Assembly (NCBI GenBank): GCA_003862155.1
Contig: QOUV01000006.1
Span: 78,920-142,919, forward strand
Source of the DNA: Lachnospiraceae bacterium
Lineage (GTDB): Bacteria > Bacillota > Clostridia > Lachnospirales > Lachnospiraceae
Direction: 5' to 3'
Length of the DNA: 64,000 nucleotides
Shown: piece after piece, positions 25,720 to 34,723 of the stretch
Numbering within the stretch: position 1 is the stretch's first letter
Layout of the letters: every line of letters begins with the position of its first letter
Program-made: the position numbers and the translations under genes
Notes under the pieces: model-generated
Told to the model about the DNA's origin: nothing
Databases searched by the model: none
What the model saw: the letters and a program-made list of their open reading frames with translations, nothing else

Positions 25720-26697
25720 TTAGTTAATCTGGTTGATCTGCTGCTTTGTCACAAGCGTGTATGAAACCAGGTCCCTGCCATCTAAGTCCTCGTGGTGCAT
25801 GTCGACGGCGGAAATCTGGCTGTTGTCATAGGTGCGGTAGTAGTAGATGCCGCGGTCCATATTGCAGCAGGAGGAATAGATCGTGATCTCGTACTTGCCG
25901 TCACCTAAGTCGCAGCAACCACGCTGCTGTTCGACGGAGCCGAGAATATGGAAGAACTGGCTCACAGAGGAATCCTCATCGTCATTTGAGATTGAATTCA
26001 TCTTCGTGAAAGCAACCTTTACGAAGCGTGAGCCAGAGGAGAGGTCACCAGGAAGACCGATACCACCCATGCCTCTGCTGTAAGGATCGAGGTCGAGCCC
26101 CTTTGCAAAGGTATTTTCAGAAGGCCCTGCGGATACGCCGCGGTAATCGTTGAGCCTGAACAGCTGCTTGTCAAAGGTCGGGTTGTTTGTCATGACGCCG
26201 ACCGGGTTGTCATAGATGTGGAGCCCGTCGCGCACCGACTCGACAACTATGGAGCCGGACTGGTCGCCGATCATCCAGTGGAGCGGCGTGATCGGAAGCT
26301 CCTTACTGAAAGGAATGTCGACAAGACGGATTTTGTCCAGAAGAGCCCTTGCCTCATTCAGATTTTTGCACTGCCCAAGAATCCATGGTATGAATTCAAA
26401 CGGCGAAATATTGTCTTTGCCATCTGATTCTGGCTTGAAAAAATAACCGTTTCCCGGGAAATTGAGTCCTGCCATCGAGAGACCGAACTCGTTGGTCGCA
26501 TCGTAGTAAAGCGGAAATCCGCCGCAGACAAATGCCATGCCGATCAGAGCATAGTGGTTATTCATCGAACCTTCTTGACGGAACGGGATAGGAAAATTCC
26601 GTGGCGTTATCGTCACAGACTCCTGATAAGAAAATTCAAGATCTAAGTTCCTGCCAAAATAATGGTCCTTTGTATGATACATAGCACATGTACACAT
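25720..26697 (-). CDS. Choloylglycine hydrolase family (bile salt hydrolase/penicillin V acylase)
   Basis: A 325-residue Ntn hydrolase. The start is fixed by biology: removal of Met1 exposes catalytic Cys2 in MCTCAM; a GTG three codons earlier overlaps the GAGGTGAT ribosome site. Arg16 and Asp19 (GRNLDLE), Asn in DATNEFG, Asn in MTNNPTFD and Arg in GSRFVKVAF match the conserved active-site residues. It cleaves an amide bond of conjugated bile acids or related amides. Substrate choice within the family cannot be settled by eye. A cre-like operator lies upstream. Confidence 0.9.
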   Translation of the reverse strand: MCTCAMYHTKDHYFGRNLDLEFSYQESVTITPRNFPIPFRQEGSMNNHYALIGMAFVCGGFPLYYDATNEFGLSMAGLNFPGNGYFFKPESDGKDNISPFEFIPWILGQCKNLNEARALLDKIRLVDIPFSKELPITPLHWMIGDQSGSIVVESVRDGLHIYDNPVGVMTNNPTFDKQLFRLNDYRGVSAGPSENTFAKGLDLDPYSRGMGGIGLPGDLSSGSRFVKVAFTKMNSISNDDEDSSVSQFFHILGSVEQQRGCCDLGDGKYEITIYSSCCNMDRGIYYYRTYDNSQISAVDMHHEDLDGRDLVSYTLVTKQQINQIN

Positions 26698-26732
26698 CCT
26701 AATCACCTCGTAATTACTGATATTTCAAAAAG

Positions 26733-26746
26733 TGAAAACGTTTCTA
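26733..26746. promoter_or_regulatory. Catabolite-responsive element (cre)-like site
   Basis: TGAAAACGTTTCTA matches the CcpA consensus TGWAARCGYTWNCW at 13 of 14 positions. It lies 36 bases upstream of the bile salt hydrolase-like start on the opposite strand, a position that suits carbon-source control. Confidence 0.45.
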
Positions 26747-26830
26747 ATCATTAGTAGAATACCACAAACTGATTTCAAATTCCATTTGCTTTACGCTTTT
26801 TTAGGAGCTGATTTTACGAAATAGCAGGAT

Positions 26831-26911
26831 TTATCGCATCAGATATTGATAAAAACTCAAAAACTGATGCGATAACGTATATTTTTTAAAGAATATGTGT
26901 TAAAATATACG
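26831..26911. promoter_or_regulatory. Two inverted repeats upstream of the DUF4143 ATPase gene
   Basis: A perfect 12-bp repeat, TTATCGCATCAG (26831-26842) with CTGATGCGATAA (26864-26875), is followed at once by CGTATATTTT (26876-26885) with AAAATATACG (26902-26911). The pair occupies the promoter region. They may be operators or a structured leader. Confidence 0.45.
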
Positions 26912-26949
26912 TGTAAGTCGTTGGAATATGCAGGAAGAGCAGCGCTGTC

Positions 26950-28179
26950 ATGGATATTTTTAAAAGGGAAAAATACCTGAAGAGGATCAGAGGTTTCTAC
27001 GATAGTAATGACCTGATAAAAGTTATCACGGGTGTGCGAAGGTGCGGCAAATCGACTCTTATGCAGATGATCGTGCAGGAGCTGAAGGAGCAGGGTGTGC
27101 CGGAGGAGAGGATTGTCTATCTCAACCTGGATAAGCGGGAGTACAGGAATATCAAAACAGCTGATCAGATGGAGAAACTGATTGATTCCGGGATAAAGGC
27201 TGACGGGCAGAATTATCTGTTCATCGATGAGATTCAAAATGTTGACGGTTTTGAAGAGGTATTAAATGGCTTCCGTGAAGACGGGAACTGTTCTATTTTT
27301 ATCACGGGTTCGAATTCATATCTGCTGAGCGGCGAGCTGGCCACGAAACTGACTGGCAGGTATATAGAATTCGAGATGTACACCTTGACCTTTGATGAGT
27401 ATGAGCAGATGAAAGAATTCTATCATGTGCCGGTAAATTCGAATTCCCTGATTGAGCTTCAGAGTTTTATCCTTGAGGGCGGGTTCCCAAGGACGGTTCT
27501 GATTGAGAACCTGCAGGATAAGCGGAGCTATACGGAGAGTGTTGTACAGGAGATTTTTGAAAAAGATATACGCCACCGGGTGAAGATTAAAAATAAAGAG
27601 AGTTTTGAGAGTATTCGCCAGTATATTATCAATAATTTCGGTGCCACGACAAGCATTTCGAATCTCAAGCGTGATTTGGAGAAGAACGGTCAGAAAATAA
27701 CCAGGCTTACTCTGTCAAAATACATTCAGGCGCTGGTGGATGCTAAGGTTATTTATGAATGCGACCGTTTTGATATGAAGTCACGAAAGTCTTTGGCAGG
27801 CGAGAAAAAATATTACCTGAGTGACCTGAGCTTTTATTTTGCCTTAAATACTGATAACAGGATAAATTTCGGTCCGGTACTTGAGAACATAGTTTATTTT
27901 TATGCGAAAAGTATGGGACTCAAGGTCAGTGTGGGGAGAATTGGAAAGCTGGAATGTGATTTTATCATGCGTAATGCGTCGATGGATTATGCATATGTTC
28001 AGGTCGCTTATACAATTGCGCTCAGCAGGGAAACTGAAGACAGAGAATACAGGCCGCTCGAAATGATTCGGGATAATTATCCGAAGTACGTCGTTACAAC
28101 CGACTACCTGCTCCAAAAGAGAAACGGCATCCTGCATGTGAATCTGATGGATTTTATGAAGGACGGGAAGATCTTTTGA
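26950..28179 (+). CDS. AAA_14/DUF4143 ATP-binding protein
   Basis: A 409-residue protein. The N-terminal AAA domain carries Walker A GVRRCGKSTLM and Walker B YLFIDEIQN, followed by FITGSNSYLLSGELATKLTGRY, the standard sensor region of this family. The C-terminal DUF4143 domain includes a winged-helix-like part and a nuclease-like fold remnant (LECDFIMRN). Such ATPases are widespread in gut anaerobes and archaea; their role is unproven. The ribosome site is weak (AGGAAG, 12 bases away). Confidence 0.88.
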   Translation: MDIFKREKYLKRIRGFYDSNDLIKVITGVRRCGKSTLMQMIVQELKEQGVPEERIVYLNLDKREYRNIKTADQMEKLIDSGIKADGQNYLFIDEIQNVDGFEEVLNGFREDGNCSIFITGSNSYLLSGELATKLTGRYIEFEMYTLTFDEYEQMKEFYHVPVNSNSLIELQSFILEGGFPRTVLIENLQDKRSYTESVVQEIFEKDIRHRVKIKNKESFESIRQYIINNFGATTSISNLKRDLEKNGQKITRLTLSKYIQALVDAKVIYECDRFDMKSRKSLAGEKKYYLSDLSFYFALNTDNRINFGPVLENIVYFYAKSMGLKVSVGRIGKLECDFIMRNASMDYAYVQVAYTIALSRETEDREYRPLEMIRDNYPKYVVTTDYLLQKRNGILHVNLMDFMKDGKIF

Positions 28180-28245
28180 TATCTGCACGTGATCCCAGAA
28201 CAGGAATTACGTGCAGATTTTTTCGATATGTATGTAATTGTTGAC

Positions 28246-28779
28246 TTAGTGCAGAACTGTTGGATCGAAGGACTTCATGTCGTGGACGCCGGTGTACATG
28301 CAGAGTTCAGCAAGCTGGGCGTTCATCGAGTTTACTTTTTTCACAACGCCATCACGTCCTTCCTTGAGAAGTGGTCCGAGGATCCCGCGGCCGACTGAGA
28401 CTGCGTCGGCGCCGAGGGCAAGGGCTTTGTAGGCGTCGTATCCGGTTTCGATAGAGCAGTCGCAGAAGATGGCGACTCCGCTTCCGGCAAGGGACTCTTT
28501 TATCTGAGGAAGAATGTAAACTGGTGGGATGCCAAATGGTACTCTGCCGTGGTGATGAGAGACGACGATGGCAGCGGCACCTGCGTCACGGGCTTTTAAG
28601 GCATCTGATACTGAGAGAACTCCCTTTACTACAAAAGGCAGGTCAGCGCCCTCAAGGCAGATCTGCTCAAAGGTCTCATCGCTTTCCATTCCAACCCAGT
28701 TAAGTGTGCCGATTTCCTTTGCGGCAGCAGCGTATTCGGACATCGGAAGCTTGACACGGGTTTTCAAATCCGTTATCAT
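28246..28779 (-). pseudogene. C-terminal half of an FMN-dependent alpha-hydroxy-acid dehydrogenase/oxidase
   Basis: A 177-residue reading frame equal to the second half of the lactate oxidase/glycolate oxidase family, normally about 340 residues. It has FVVKGVLSVSDALKARDAG, then VVSHHHGRVPFGIPP in place of the active-site SNHGGR, and ALGADAVSVGRGIL for the FMN phosphate. The N-terminal half of the barrel is missing and no matching frame precedes it, since the next gene starts 56 bases away on the other strand. It is probably a remnant; a working half-barrel is unlikely. Confidence 0.65.
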
Positions 28780-28834
28780 ATATGAGTTGCAGTAATTACT
28801 GAACGCTCCGAGGCATTTTTGAAAGGAGTCGCTT

Positions 28835-29050
28835 ATGGCAGATGAGAAGAAAGAGACGAAGCAGGACTCTGGTGTTACAGAGGCCGAGATTATGAAGTTC
28901 CGCGAGCACCTTGGAATAAAGGATCACGAAGAAGAGGAACCGCTCTTCGGAAAGATGGAGCAGATGCTGGATGCTTTTTCAAAGGTGGACAGCCAGGACA
29001 TCTTAAATGCCTTGAACTCGATTTCTGAGGATGACGACGAAGACAATTAA
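28835..29050 (+). CDS. Small acidic hypothetical protein, 71 residues
   Basis: Not recognised. It is a 71-residue, strongly acidic, helix-rich soluble protein (EEEEPLFGK in the middle, DDDEDN at the end) without a signal peptide. An AAAGGAG ribosome site precedes ATG, supporting translation. The tRNA-Leu gene begins 10 bases after its stop, so both may share a transcript. Confidence 0.65.
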   Translation: MADEKKETKQDSGVTEAEIMKFREHLGIKDHEEEEPLFGKMEQMLDAFSKVDSQDILNALNSISEDDDEDN

Positions 29051-29059
29051 AGGCAGCAG

Positions 29060-29139
29060 GCGGATATGGCGGAATTGGCAGACGCGTCAGATTTAGGTTC
29101 TGGTGGGAGACCGTGCAGGTTCAAGTCCTGTTATCCGCA
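29060..29139 (+). tRNA. tRNA-Leu (anticodon UAG)
   Basis: The acceptor stem GCGGATA pairs with TATCCGC, with A as discriminator. The anticodon stem is TCAGA/TCTGG with loop TTTAGGT (anticodon TAG). A short variable arm GGT/ACC and a T arm GCAGG-TTCAAGT-CCTGT follow. CCA is not encoded. The long class II variable region fits tRNA-Leu, though it is short. Confidence 0.93.
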
Positions 29140-29150
29140 TTTATTTTTGA

Positions 29151-29191
29151 AACCTTGAAAACCGCTTGATGACTGGTTTTCAAGGTTTTTT
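29151..29191 (+). terminator. Intrinsic terminator after tRNA-Leu
   Basis: AACCTTGAAAACC (29151-29163) pairs perfectly with GGTTTTCAAGGTT (29175-29187) and runs into TTTTTT. It ends just before the luxS ribosome site. Confidence 0.9.
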
Positions 29192-29208
29192 GTATGGAGG
29201 AAAAATAC

Positions 29209-29685
29209 ATGGAAAAAATAACAAGCTTTACGATCAATCACCTGAAGCTTCTGCCGGGGGTTTATGTGTCGAGAAAGGACAAATACAAAGATGCAGTCAT
29301 TACGACATTTGATCTCAGGATGACTGCACCGAACAGGGAGCCGGTCATGAATACAGCCGAGGTCCACACGATAGAGCACCTCGGAGCGACATTTCTCAGG
29401 AATCATGAAAAATGGGCGGACAAGACCGTTTACTTCGGACCGATGGGATGCCGCACCGGATTCTATATGCTCCTCGCTGGCGACTACGATTCAAAGGACG
29501 TACTTCCGCTCGTCATTGAGATGTTTGAATTTATCCGCGATTTCGAGGGAGATGTACCGGGCGCAGCAGCCAGGGACTGCGGCAACTATCTCGATCAGAA
29601 TCTGAACATGGCGCACTACCAGGCCAGAAAATATCTCGAGGTCTTAAACAACGCCACTGAGGAGAATCTGGTGTATCCGGAGTGA
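29209..29685 (+). CDS. luxS: S-ribosylhomocysteine lyase
   Basis: A 158-residue metalloenzyme that splits S-ribosylhomocysteine into homocysteine and DPD, the autoinducer-2 precursor. The metal ligands are His53 and His57 in HTIEHL plus Cys in ARDCGNY; the catalytic Cys81 is in GCRTGFY. The start is the ATG at 29209, nine bases after GGAGG; an in-frame ATG at 29194 overlaps that site. It is followed 81 bases later by mtnN, which makes its substrate. Confidence 0.97.
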   Translation: MEKITSFTINHLKLLPGVYVSRKDKYKDAVITTFDLRMTAPNREPVMNTAEVHTIEHLGATFLRNHEKWADKTVYFGPMGCRTGFYMLLAGDYDSKDVLPLVIEMFEFIRDFEGDVPGAAARDCGNYLDQNLNMAHYQARKYLEVLNNATEENLVYPE

Positions 29686-29766
29686 GGCAGAGATGTATCT
29701 ATATAGCTCCAACACAGCATTGAAGCAAGCCGAAGAAAGTCCACACGAAATGAAAGGAAATACAAC

Positions 29767-30462
29767 ATGAAAGTAGGAATAATCGGAGCCATGGAGATCG
29801 AGGTAGATCACCTGAAGGCTGAGATGACCACAGAGCGCACGGTTGAGAAGGCCGGCATGAAATTTTACGAGGGAAAGATCGGAAGCACCGACGTCGTAGT
29901 AGTACAGTGCGGCGTAGGAAAAGTAAATGCCGCTGCCTGCGTGCAGATCCTCTGTGATTTGTTTGATGTGACACACGTTATAAACACTGGTGTTGCAGGT
30001 TCTATGGATGCGAAGATCGACATCGGGGACATCGTGGTATCTGAGGATGCCATATATCACGATTTCGATGTTACACCGCTCGGATATAAGCCGGGAGAGG
30101 TTCCGGGAGTAGGAACGATAAGCTTCCCGGCAGACAGGATGCTTCACGACTGCGCAGTAAAGGCAGTTAAGGAGGCAGCAACTGATATTCATGTATTTTC
30201 GGGCAGAGTCGTATCGGGCGACCAGTTCGTTGCAGGAAATGATAAGAAGGAAGCCATTCATAATCTCGTTGGCGGAATGTGCACCGAGATGGAGGGCACA
30301 GCGATCGCCCAGGTAGCTTATCTGAACAAGGTTCCGTTCGTCATTATCCGCGCTATTTCAGACAAGGCCGACAACTCAGGATCTGAGGACTACCCGACAT
30401 TTGAAAAGAAGGCAGCCCGCCACTGCGCAGCCGTAGTCGAGTACATGCTGAAAAACATCTGA
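29767..30462 (+). CDS. mtnN: 5'-methylthioadenosine/S-adenosylhomocysteine nucleosidase
   Basis: A 231-residue Pfs/MTAN enzyme. It begins GIIGAMEIEVDHL and has the GVGKVNAA phosphate-like loop, GSMDAKIDIGDIV, GDQFVAG and MCTEMEGTAIAQVA, which holds the ribose-binding Met-Glu. The catalytic Asp is in RAISDKAD. It hydrolyses SAH and MTA in the activated-methyl cycle and feeds LuxS. Together they recycle homocysteine towards MetY and cysteine metabolism. Confidence 0.97.
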   Translation: MKVGIIGAMEIEVDHLKAEMTTERTVEKAGMKFYEGKIGSTDVVVVQCGVGKVNAAACVQILCDLFDVTHVINTGVAGSMDAKIDIGDIVVSEDAIYHDFDVTPLGYKPGEVPGVGTISFPADRMLHDCAVKAVKEAATDIHVFSGRVVSGDQFVAGNDKKEAIHNLVGGMCTEMEGTAIAQVAYLNKVPFVIIRAISDKADNSGSEDYPTFEKKAARHCAAVVEYMLKNI

Positions 30463-30488
30463 AAAAGCCAGAAAAACACAAAATTCCG

Positions 30489-30526
30489 TTGACAGTTTCC
30501 AAAAGATTGTGTACAATGTAATTGTA
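30489..30526 (+). promoter_or_regulatory. Promoter and OhrR-type operator of the MarR-family gene
   Basis: TTGACA (30489-30494), 17 bp and TACAAT (30512-30517). The -10 box is half of a perfect inverted repeat, TACAAT-GTA-ATTGTA (30512-30526), the core seen in Bacillus OhrR operators. Autorepression is likely. Confidence 0.8.
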
Positions 30527-30551
30527 TTTTAGCTTTTGGAGATTTTTAGCA

Positions 30552-30998
30552 ATGGAAGATAATAAATACTCATGTCTTGAACTGAAAAATCAGCTTTGTT
30601 TTCCGCTCTACGCCTGCGCCAAAGAGGTCGTAAGGGCATATAAGCCGTATCTTTCGGCTCTCGATCTGACATATACCCAGTACATCACGATGATGGTGCT
30701 CTGGGAGAAGAAGCAGATGAATGTGAAGGAGATAGGCCGCTGTCTGTATCTCGATTCAGGAACGCTTACGCCTCTCCTTAAAAAACTGGAGTCAAAGGGC
30801 TATATTTCCCGTCACCGCAGCAAGGCCGACGAGAGGAACCTCCTTATTTCTATCACGGATGAGGGCATGAAGCTAAGGGACAAGGCTGTTGCGGTGCCGC
30901 GCGAGATGTCGAAGTGCGTCAAGCTCGATAAGGACGAGGCGAAAGAGCTGTACAGGCTGCTGTACAAATTTCTGGACAATAATTGTAATTGTGAATAA
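30552..30998 (+). CDS. OhrR-like MarR-family peroxide-sensing regulator
   Basis: A 148-residue winged-helix repressor. The N terminus LKNQLCFPLYACAKE aligns with the OhrR sensing helix, so Cys16 is the likely organic-hydroperoxide sensor; Cys8 and Cys22 are extra. LTYTQYITMMVLWE and the wing SKADERNLLISITDEG are typical. The ATG at 30552 follows TTGGAG; an upstream TTG is rejected. The gene for the usual partner, Ohr peroxidase, is not adjacent. Confidence 0.88.
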   Translation: MEDNKYSCLELKNQLCFPLYACAKEVVRAYKPYLSALDLTYTQYITMMVLWEKKQMNVKEIGRCLYLDSGTLTPLLKKLESKGYISRHRSKADERNLLISITDEGMKLRDKAVAVPREMSKCVKLDKDEAKELYRLLYKFLDNNCNCE

Positions 30999-31003
30999 TT
31001 TTT

Positions 31004-31068
31004 AAGGAGCTGTGAGGCTGACTAAGGCGGACTGGAAACAGTTCTTCAGCTGTACACAGCTCCTTTTT
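31004..31068 (+). terminator. Long-stem terminator between the OhrR-like gene and recJ
   Basis: AAGGAGCTGTG (31004-31014) pairs with CACAGCTCCTT (31055-31065), then T run to 31068. The recJ ATG is only 12 bases further on, so recJ needs read-through or a start inside the hairpin region. Confidence 0.75.
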
Positions 31069-31079
31069 AATACATTGAT

Positions 31080-32927
31080 ATGGCAAAATGGGAATGTTAC
31101 TGTAAAAAGGCGGATTTCAAGGGACTCGCGGCGCGATACGGCGTTGACCAGGTGACTGCGAGAGTTATGGTAAACAGGGATATACCGGAGAAAGCGATGG
31201 GAAAATTTCTCTCGCCGACTCCCCGTGACCTGCACAGTCCGCTTTTGATGAAAGACCTCGAAAGGGCCGCGGAGACTATATTTGAATTAATACATCAGAA
31301 TAAAAAAATCCGCATTTTCGGGGATTACGATGGAGACGGCATCTGCTCGTCCTATATTTTATATGATGGGATGAGGGCGCTTGGAGCAGATGTGGACTAT
31401 CAGCTGCCGGACAGGATAAAAGACGGCTATGGGCTCAATGATTCGATGGTCGAGCGGGCAGCAGGCGACGGAGTCGATGTGATCGTAACCTGCGACAATG
31501 GGATCGCGGCCTCGGATGCCGTGCAGCTCGCAGGGGACAAGGGTATGACAGTTATTGTCACGGATCACCACGCGATACCGTTTTCTACGCCGGAAGATGA
31601 CGGGGAGACTTTAAAGTACCCGCCTGAAGCCGATACAGAGCAGGGCGTCTGGGATTTCTGCCGGGATGGAAAAATTTACCATCTGCCCCATGCTTCCTGC
31701 GTCGTAGATCCGCACAGGGCAGATGATTCGTACCCGTTTCCTGAGATCTGCGGAGCTGTGGTCGCCTTTAAGCTTATAACGCAGCTTTTTTGTATCGAGG
31801 GAAAAGGGCGGGATGCGATGAAGTACCTGCCTGAGGCGGCTTTTGCGACCGTGACAGATATCATGGAGCTTAAAGATGAGAACCGCGCGATCGTAAAGCT
31901 TGGCCTCAAGCGTATGGCAGAGGGAGAAAATATCGGCCTTACGGCCCTGATCAAGGCGGCAGGTCTGGACAAAAATAACATCAAGTCCTGGCATATAGGG
32001 TTTGTCCTGGGGCCGTGCTTTAACGCCAGCGGAAGGATAGACAGCGCGGAGAAGGCACTCTCCCTTCTTATAGAAACGGATAAGGAGAAGGCAGAGGAAA
32101 AGGCAGAGGAGCTCGTCGAACTTAACGAGAAGCGGAAGAGCATGACGCAGAAGGGCGTCGAATACGCTTTTGACAAGCTCTCGGGAGAGGATCGGATCCC
32201 TGATGTTATAGTATTGTATCTGCCAGAACTTCACGAGAGCCTCTGCGGACTGGTCGCTGGAAAGCTTAAAGAGCATTTTTACAGGCCGACATTTGTACTG
32301 TGCAGGACCGAAGGCGGCGATGTCAAGGGAAGCGGCAGAAGCATCGAGGGCTATTCGATGTATGAAAAAATGGTCGAGGCCAACGAGGCGTATGGCGGAG
32401 ACGGAGTCTTTACGAAGTTCGGAGGGCACCCGATGGCAGCGGGTCTTTCAATGCGGGAAGATGATATCGGATGGCTGCGGGATTTTTTAAATCAGCACAG
32501 CGGCTTAAGCGGCGACGATCTCGAGCAGAAGCTTATGATAGACGTTCCGATGCCGCTATACTACGTGAGTATCCCGCTGATAGGCGATCTCGCGAAGCTC
32601 GAGCCGTACGGAAACGGCAATGAAAAGCCGGTTTTTGCGGAGAATGGCCTTTCAGTCATCTCCTATAGAAAAATTGGCAGAGAGCAGCAGTACAGAAAGC
32701 TGACCCTTCTCTCGCGGGATGTCGCGGTGGATGCGCTCTATTTCGGGAACGGAGAGCAGATGGATTCGGATATTGAAGAGGCCTTTGGTGCGTCGGAGCT
32801 CGACAGGGCGCTCGCCGGGCAGAAAAACCGTATAAAGCTTGACATTTCGTACGATCCGGATATAAATGAATACAACGGGGTAAAGAGCATTCAGGCTAAG
32901 ATAAAAAATTACAGGGTAAGGTTATAA
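31080..32927 (+). CDS. recJ: Single-stranded-DNA-specific exonuclease RecJ
   Basis: A 615-residue DHH-family nuclease. It has FGDYDGDGICSSYIL (motif I), VTCDNGI, VTDHHAI (the DHH signature) and the DHHA1 motif FGGHPMAAGLS. It degrades single-stranded DNA 5' to 3' in recombination and mismatch repair. An insert of about 35 residues follows the DHH motif before the VVDPHRADDSYPF motif. No ribosome site precedes ATG, which lies directly after the terminator T-run. Confidence 0.93.
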   Translation: MAKWECYCKKADFKGLAARYGVDQVTARVMVNRDIPEKAMGKFLSPTPRDLHSPLLMKDLERAAETIFELIHQNKKIRIFGDYDGDGICSSYILYDGMRALGADVDYQLPDRIKDGYGLNDSMVERAAGDGVDVIVTCDNGIAASDAVQLAGDKGMTVIVTDHHAIPFSTPEDDGETLKYPPEADTEQGVWDFCRDGKIYHLPHASCVVDPHRADDSYPFPEICGAVVAFKLITQLFCIEGKGRDAMKYLPEAAFATVTDIMELKDENRAIVKLGLKRMAEGENIGLTALIKAAGLDKNNIKSWHIGFVLGPCFNASGRIDSAEKALSLLIETDKEKAEEKAEELVELNEKRKSMTQKGVEYAFDKLSGEDRIPDVIVLYLPELHESLCGLVAGKLKEHFYRPTFVLCRTEGGDVKGSGRSIEGYSMYEKMVEANEAYGGDGVFTKFGGHPMAAGLSMREDDIGWLRDFLNQHSGLSGDDLEQKLMIDVPMPLYYVSIPLIGDLAKLEPYGNGNEKPVFAENGLSVISYRKIGREQQYRKLTLLSRDVAVDALYFGNGEQMDSDIEEAFGASELDRALAGQKNRIKLDISYDPDINEYNGVKSIQAKIKNYRVRL

Positions 32928-32943
32928 AAGGAGGATTTTCAAA

Positions 32944-33897
32944 ATGTTAAAGGAAAATTTTTCAATCCAATCGAAGGACGACTGCGCAACAAAGCTCCAC
33001 TGCGTTGAGTGGAGGCCGGACGAGGGAGAACCACATGCAGTCATGCAGCTCGTTCACGGTATGATCGAATATATCGAGAGGTACGAGGAGTTCGCGAAGT
33101 ATCTTACGGACCGCGGTTTTGTGGTGATCGGACACGACCATATCGGCCACGGCCATTCGCTTCCGAAGAAAAGCAGAAGCGAGCTCGGTGTAATGCACAC
33201 GAGTGCGCCTGAGAAGACGATGTGTGAGGATATGTTTTCGGTCTACAAATACGGACGAAAAAAATATCCGGATATTCCTTATTTTATCCTTGGACATTCG
33301 ATGGGAAGCTACATGCTCCGCAGATTTTTGTCAGTCTATTCGGGAGCGGTTGACGGCCTGAAGGGAGCAGTGATCGTTGGGACCGGAACAGTTCCGGATC
33401 GGCTTATACATACAGCAAGGCTTGTGATAAAGACCACGGCGCTTTTTCACGGCTGGGACTACAAGAGCCAGACAGTCACGAATATCCTGTTTTCAGGCGA
33501 CTACCACAAATTCAACATGGATGGAAGCGAGCCCGAGAAGAGCTGGCTTTCAAAAAATGTCGAGAGCGTAAAGAAGTATTACAAGGACCCGTACGACACC
33601 TATCTTTTCTCAGTGAACGGATACCGCGGAATGACGTCTGCGATGCTCTTCGACAATTCACAGGAAAACGTAAACCGGATCAGAAAGGACCTACCGATAC
33701 TTTTCGCATCGGGAGCAGATGATCCGGTGGGCTCGATGGGAAAAGGCGTAATGGCTGCGTATGCCAGGTTTAAAAAGGCGGGAATCAAAGACCTGTCAAT
33801 AAAACTCTTTGAAAATGACAGACACGAGATCCTTCAGGAGACCGACCGCGCGGATGTCTACGATTTTATTTATAAATGGATACAGGACAGAATGTGA
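32944..33897 (+). CDS. Alpha/beta hydrolase (monoglyceride lipase/lysophospholipase-like)
   Basis: A 317-residue serine hydrolase of the Hydrolase_4 group. The nucleophile elbow is LGHSMGSYML, the HG oxyanion motif is LVHGMIEYIERY, and the late acid/His are in GADDPVG and NDRHEIL. GHDHIGHGHS is the usual conserved loop. It probably acts on acyl glycerols or short lipid esters in the cytoplasm. The ribosome site is AAAGGAGG. It starts a tight run to nadE with overlapping stops. Confidence 0.9.
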   Translation: MLKENFSIQSKDDCATKLHCVEWRPDEGEPHAVMQLVHGMIEYIERYEEFAKYLTDRGFVVIGHDHIGHGHSLPKKSRSELGVMHTSAPEKTMCEDMFSVYKYGRKKYPDIPYFILGHSMGSYMLRRFLSVYSGAVDGLKGAVIVGTGTVPDRLIHTARLVIKTTALFHGWDYKSQTVTNILFSGDYHKFNMDGSEPEKSWLSKNVESVKKYYKDPYDTYLFSVNGYRGMTSAMLFDNSQENVNRIRKDLPILFASGADDPVGSMGKGVMAAYARFKKAGIKDLSIKLFENDRHEILQETDRADVYDFIYKWIQDRM

Positions 33898-34706
33898 TGT
33901 GTGACGCATATACATCTTTCGCTGAGGTTTATGACCTGTTTATGGACAATGTTCCATACGACAGCTGGGCCGATTCAATCGACAGATTACTGAAGAAATA
34001 CCTGCCAGACGGCACTGAAAAACCGATGGTCTTAGACCTTGGCTGTGGCACCGGACAGATCACGAGAAGGTTAAGGGACAGGGGGTACGACATGACCGGA
34101 ATCGACGGCTCTGACGAGATGCTTGAGATCGCGAGATCGAAGGAGAGCGACGATTCGATCCTCTACCTCTGCCAGGACATGCGTGAATTCGACGTTTTCG
34201 GGACCTATCAGGGAATAGTAAGCATCTGTGACTGCATGAACTACCTGACTGAAAAGGAAGATTTTAAGGAAGTTCTCCGGCGGGTAAATAATTTCCTGCA
34301 TCCGGGAGGCGTATTTATTTTCGATGTAAATACGGAGTATAAGTTTCAGAGGATTTTATCCGATAATACATTTGCGGAGAACCGCAGCGAGGGAAGCTTT
34401 ATCTGGGAAAATGAGTACGACAAAGAAAAAAAACTGAACCTCTATGATCTTACTCTTTTTATCAGGGGAGACGACGGCCGCTTCGATAAATTTTTCGAGC
34501 AGCATGTCGAGAAGGCCTACAGCAGAAAAGAGATAGAGGATATGATAGAGGGCGCGGGGCTTGAGCTTATAGAAGTTCTAGATACCGCTTCACTCGGAGA
34601 GCCGAAGCCGGATTCCCAGAAGATCACCTTTGTTGCAAAAGAGCACTTGAAAGATCCTGACAGACCTGGTTTTTACAAGGATGGCACAAAGCAGCCGCAG
34701 ATTTAA
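33897..34706 (+). CDS. Class I SAM-dependent methyltransferase
   Basis: A 269-residue methyltransferase. SAM motif I is VLDLGCGTGQITR, followed by GIDGSDEML and a motif-IV-like SICDCMNYL. The architecture resembles the YqeM family. The start is taken at the TGATG overlap with the preceding stop; an ATG seven codons earlier is possible. The substrate is unknown. The neighbour hslO overlaps its stop region. Confidence 0.88.
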   Translation: MCDAYTSFAEVYDLFMDNVPYDSWADSIDRLLKKYLPDGTEKPMVLDLGCGTGQITRRLRDRGYDMTGIDGSDEMLEIARSKESDDSILYLCQDMREFDVFGTYQGIVSICDCMNYLTEKEDFKEVLRRVNNFLHPGGVFIFDVNTEYKFQRILSDNTFAENRSEGSFIWENEYDKEKKLNLYDLTLFIRGDDGRFDKFFEQHVEKAYSRKEIEDMIEGAGLELIEVLDTASLGEPKPDSQKITFVAKEHLKDPDRPGFYKDGTKQPQI

Positions 34707-34723
34707 TGATGGAAAGGAATGAC

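Noticed and set aside
31012..31155. A GTG-started leader frame across the terminator before recJ
   Set aside because: The spacing from AAGGAG to GTG is only two bases, and the frame runs out of phase into recJ.
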